From: Phycisphaerae bacterium
GTDB lineage: Bacteria > Planctomycetota > Phycisphaerae > UBA1845 > Fen-1342
Direction of reading: 5' to 3'
Assembly (NCBI GenBank): GCA_022842805.1
Contig: JALHOX010000214.1
Span: forward strand, 1-7,881
Length of the DNA stretch: 7,881 bases
The translations under genes were made by a program, and so were the position numbers. Below are positions 6,287 through 7,881 of this stretch, one piece after another; within the stretch, counting starts at the first letter, position 1, and every line of letters starts with the position of its first letter. The notes under the pieces were generated by a model. It saw only the letters and a list, made by a program, of their open reading frames with translations, had not been told where the DNA came from and ran no database searches.

Positions 6287-6478
6287 ATGAGACGATCGAA
6301 CCGAGTTCGCATCCTAAAGCTCGCCGCTCTGCTCACGCCCGCGGCGTTTGTGCCCAGTTGCATCGGCACGCTCGCGGCCTCGCTCGACCAGCTCATCGCA
6401 CCGAGCGCGTTTCAAAACGCGCTCTCGCTGCCGTACGGCGTTTTTCGCAGTTTTCTACAGATCGTCGGACTCTTCTAG
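6287..6478 (+). CDS. Small lipoprotein-like exported peptide, 63 aa
   Basis: This short gene is supported by GGGAG (6274-6278) eight bases before the ATG and by a credible export signal. The N-region MRRSNRVRILK has five basic residues; residues 12-22 are hydrophobic; VPSC (22-25) resembles a lipobox, although Pro at -2 is unusual, making Cys25 a possible lipidation site. The remaining 38 residues (for example LDQLIAP, LPYGVFRSFLQIVGLF) are hydrophobic or amphipathic, with one acidic residue and one basic residue, and could lie along or cross a membrane. I do not recognise a named family; planctomycete genomes contain many unnamed lipopeptides of this kind. Its stop is 22 bases before the phosphatase start, so it may be cotranscribed with that gene and could help its translation. 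The upstream GTG 6236 is less likely because it lacks a ribosome site and would bury the signal. Confidence 0.6.
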   Translation: MRRSNRVRILKLAALLTPAAFVPSCIGTLAASLDQLIAPSAFQNALSLPYGVFRSFLQIVGLF

Positions 6479-6500
6479 ATGAACGGTCGCTGATCCCGCC

Positions 6501-7881
6501 ATGCCTTCGCTGCGTGTCACCACTGCCGACGGCGTCAAGTCGCTGACGATCACTGCGGCGCCGATCACGGTCGGTCGCTCCGAGTCGTGCGACATCATCC
6601 TGCGCGCCGACGGCGAGGTCTCGCGCGAACACGCCAGCATCTGGCTCGACGAGCGCGGCGTGGTCATGGTCACCGACCGCGACTCCAAGAACGGCACGCG
6701 CGTCGACGACGGCCCGCCCTTTCGCGGCGGCACCTATCCCGCGCGGCGCCGTGTGCGCATCGGCGAACACCTGATCGACCTCTTCGACGTCACGCGCACC
6801 GATGATTCGCCCGGCCCGGTGCGGTTTGTGAACGCACCGGAGGAAGTCCCCGGCGGAAACACGCAGTATTTCGCCTCGACCCGCCGGCCCGACCTCACCA
6901 ATCAGCAGCGTCTCAACGCCCTGATCGCGCTGACCGAGCGCATCGGCGGCGTATTCGAAAAATCGGTCATGCTCGAACAAGCGCTCGACGCCTGCATCGA
7001 ATCGCTGGGCTTCGAGCGCGGCCTGCTGGTGCTCAAGTCGCAGCGCGGCGAGCCCGAGCAGCCGATCGCGCGCAACATGGCCCGCGACGAAACCGGCGCC
7101 TTCCGCGTCAGTCGCACGCTCATCAACCGCGCGCTGATGGACGGCGAGCGTGCCGTCGTAAACAACCCCGCCACCGATCTCGTCAACAACCTGAGCGAGA
7201 GCCTCGTCCGCTTTCCGATCTGCTCGGCACTCTGCGTGCCGATCATGCACCGCAACGAAATTCTCGGCGTGATCTACGGCGACCGCGTTACGCGGGCAAA
7301 GTCGCATTACGAGAGCGATGACGTCGATTTTTTGGCCGCGATCGCGCAGCAGGTCGGCGTCGGCATCGCCAATCAGCGGTTGCTCGCCGAGCATGTGAAG
7401 AACCAGAAGTTCGTCGCCGCACTCGAGCAGGCGCGCACCATTCAGCGCCGGCTGCTGCCCAGCGCGCCGCTGCGCCAGGGTCGCGTGACGGTCGAGGGAT
7501 ACAACCAGGCCTCGGCCCTGGTCGGGGGAGACTATTACGACTACTTCCCGCTCAATGACCGGTCGATCGGCATGGTCATCGCCGACGTCAGCGGTCACGG
7601 TCTGCCCGCCGCGCTGCTGATGGCCAATTTTCAGGCCGCCGTCCGCGCGGCGTTGACCGAAGACGTTTCGTTGCCCGACGTGGCGGCCCGCATTAATCGG
7701 CTCATGCTCCGCAACACCGCCAACGGGCTGTTCATCACCGCGTTGCTGGGGCGAATCGACGCCCACACGGGCGAGTTTGAGTATGTCAGCGCCGGGCACC
7801 CCGGGCCGCTCCTGCTCTCCGCGTCGGGCACAAAGTCGCTCGCCGACGACGAGACCTGCAACGCACTGCCTTTCGGCATTT
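6501..7881 (+). CDS. FHA-GAF-PP2C (SpoIIE-type) protein phosphatase, 3' end outside window
   Basis: This is a cytoplasmic signalling phosphatase with 460 codons visible and no stop before the edge. Residues 1-98 are an FHA domain, which binds phosphothreonine. The key residues are present: GRSESCDIIL (25-34, Arg26), SREHASIWL (41-49, Ser41 and His44) and DSKNGTRV (61-68, Asn64). A linker leads to a GAF sensor domain (about 138-295; ALCVPIMHRNEILGVIYGD at 243-261). A helical stretch, LEQARTIQRRLLPSAP (308-323), then starts the PPM/SpoIIE phosphatase domain. Its metal ligands sit in GGDYYDYF (342-349, Asp344) and ADVSGHGLPAALLM (361-374, Asp362); SAGHPGPLLL (430-439) is also typical. The last metal-binding Asp is off the window. 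RsbU-like phosphatases of this build control anti-sigma antagonists, and FHA suggests crosstalk with Ser/Thr kinases. No Ser/Thr kinase, STAS or anti-sigma gene is visible. No strong ribosome site precedes ATG 6501; coupling to the peptide gene 22 bases upstream is possible. Confidence 0.93.
   Translation, partial: MPSLRVTTADGVKSLTITAAPITVGRSESCDIILRADGEVSREHASIWLDERGVVMVTDRDSKNGTRVDDGPPFRGGTYPARRRVRIGEHLIDLFDVTRTDDSPGPVRFVNAPEEVPGGNTQYFASTRRPDLTNQQRLNALIALTERIGGVFEKSVMLEQALDACIESLGFERGLLVLKSQRGEPEQPIARNMARDETGAFRVSRTLINRALMDGERAVVNNPATDLVNNLSESLVRFPICSALCVPIMHRNEILGVIYGDRVTRAKSHYESDDVDFLAAIAQQVGVGIANQRLLAEHVKNQKFVAALEQARTIQRRLLPSAPLRQGRVTVEGYNQASALVGGDYYDYFPLNDRSIGMVIADVSGHGLPAALLMANFQAAVRAALTEDVSLPDVAARINRLMLRNTANGLFITALLGRIDAHTGEFEYVSAGHPGPLLLSASGTKSLADDETCNALPFGI

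Noticed and set aside
6393..7799. 468-residue open frame on the - strand
   Set aside because: It lies antisense to the FHA-GAF-phosphatase, whose motifs are unmistakable. Long antisense frames are expected opposite GC-rich genes, and this one shows no domain.

Overview
The window is GC-rich bacterial DNA in which every supportable gene lies on the + strand. The protein families point to a planctomycete, perhaps close to Phycisphaerae. The evidence is a secreted beta-helix protein with the GPIAPTFKTL...PRIAIN N-terminus and STNPWANF C-terminus, a paired dockerin-like EF-hand module of the GDINCNG...NADTNGDG type, and tiny lipoprotein-like proteins. The taxon is an inference from remembered family distribution, not from a search.

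Layout. Positions 1-437 are the 3' three quarters or so of the RNase P RNA (rnpB); its 5' end lies left of the window. Positions 438-685 hold the T-tract behind rnpB and an upstream region in which I see no gene. Next come two secreted proteins: a 406-aa right-handed beta-helix protein (686-1906) with a strikingly regular 21-residue cysteine ladder, and a 235-aa protein (2076-2783) with four WGEN(I/V)GWIN repeats and two dockerin-like calcium loops. A putative lipoprotein of the alpha/beta-hydrolase (YheT-like) fold follows (2895-4445); its nucleophile elbow carries Cys instead of Ser. A small EVE-domain protein (GTG start, 4510-4920) and a ROK-family sugar kinase, probably a glucokinase (TTG start, 5092-6066), come next. 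The right end holds a 63-aa lipoprotein-like peptide (6287-6478) and, 22 bases on, an FHA-GAF-PP2C/SpoIIE signalling phosphatase (6501 onward) cut by the window edge.

How the genes work together. There is no obvious single pathway. The two secreted proteins look like cell-surface or extracellular proteins. The hydrolase, EVE protein and kinase look like ordinary metabolic or housekeeping genes. Only the small peptide and the phosphatase are close enough to suggest one transcript. Intergenic gaps of about 110-220 bases elsewhere suggest mostly separate transcription units. I see no insertion sequence, CRISPR array, tRNA, prophage or defence gene. The window reads as ordinary chromosome with a few proteins worth a second look, not as a clear new system.
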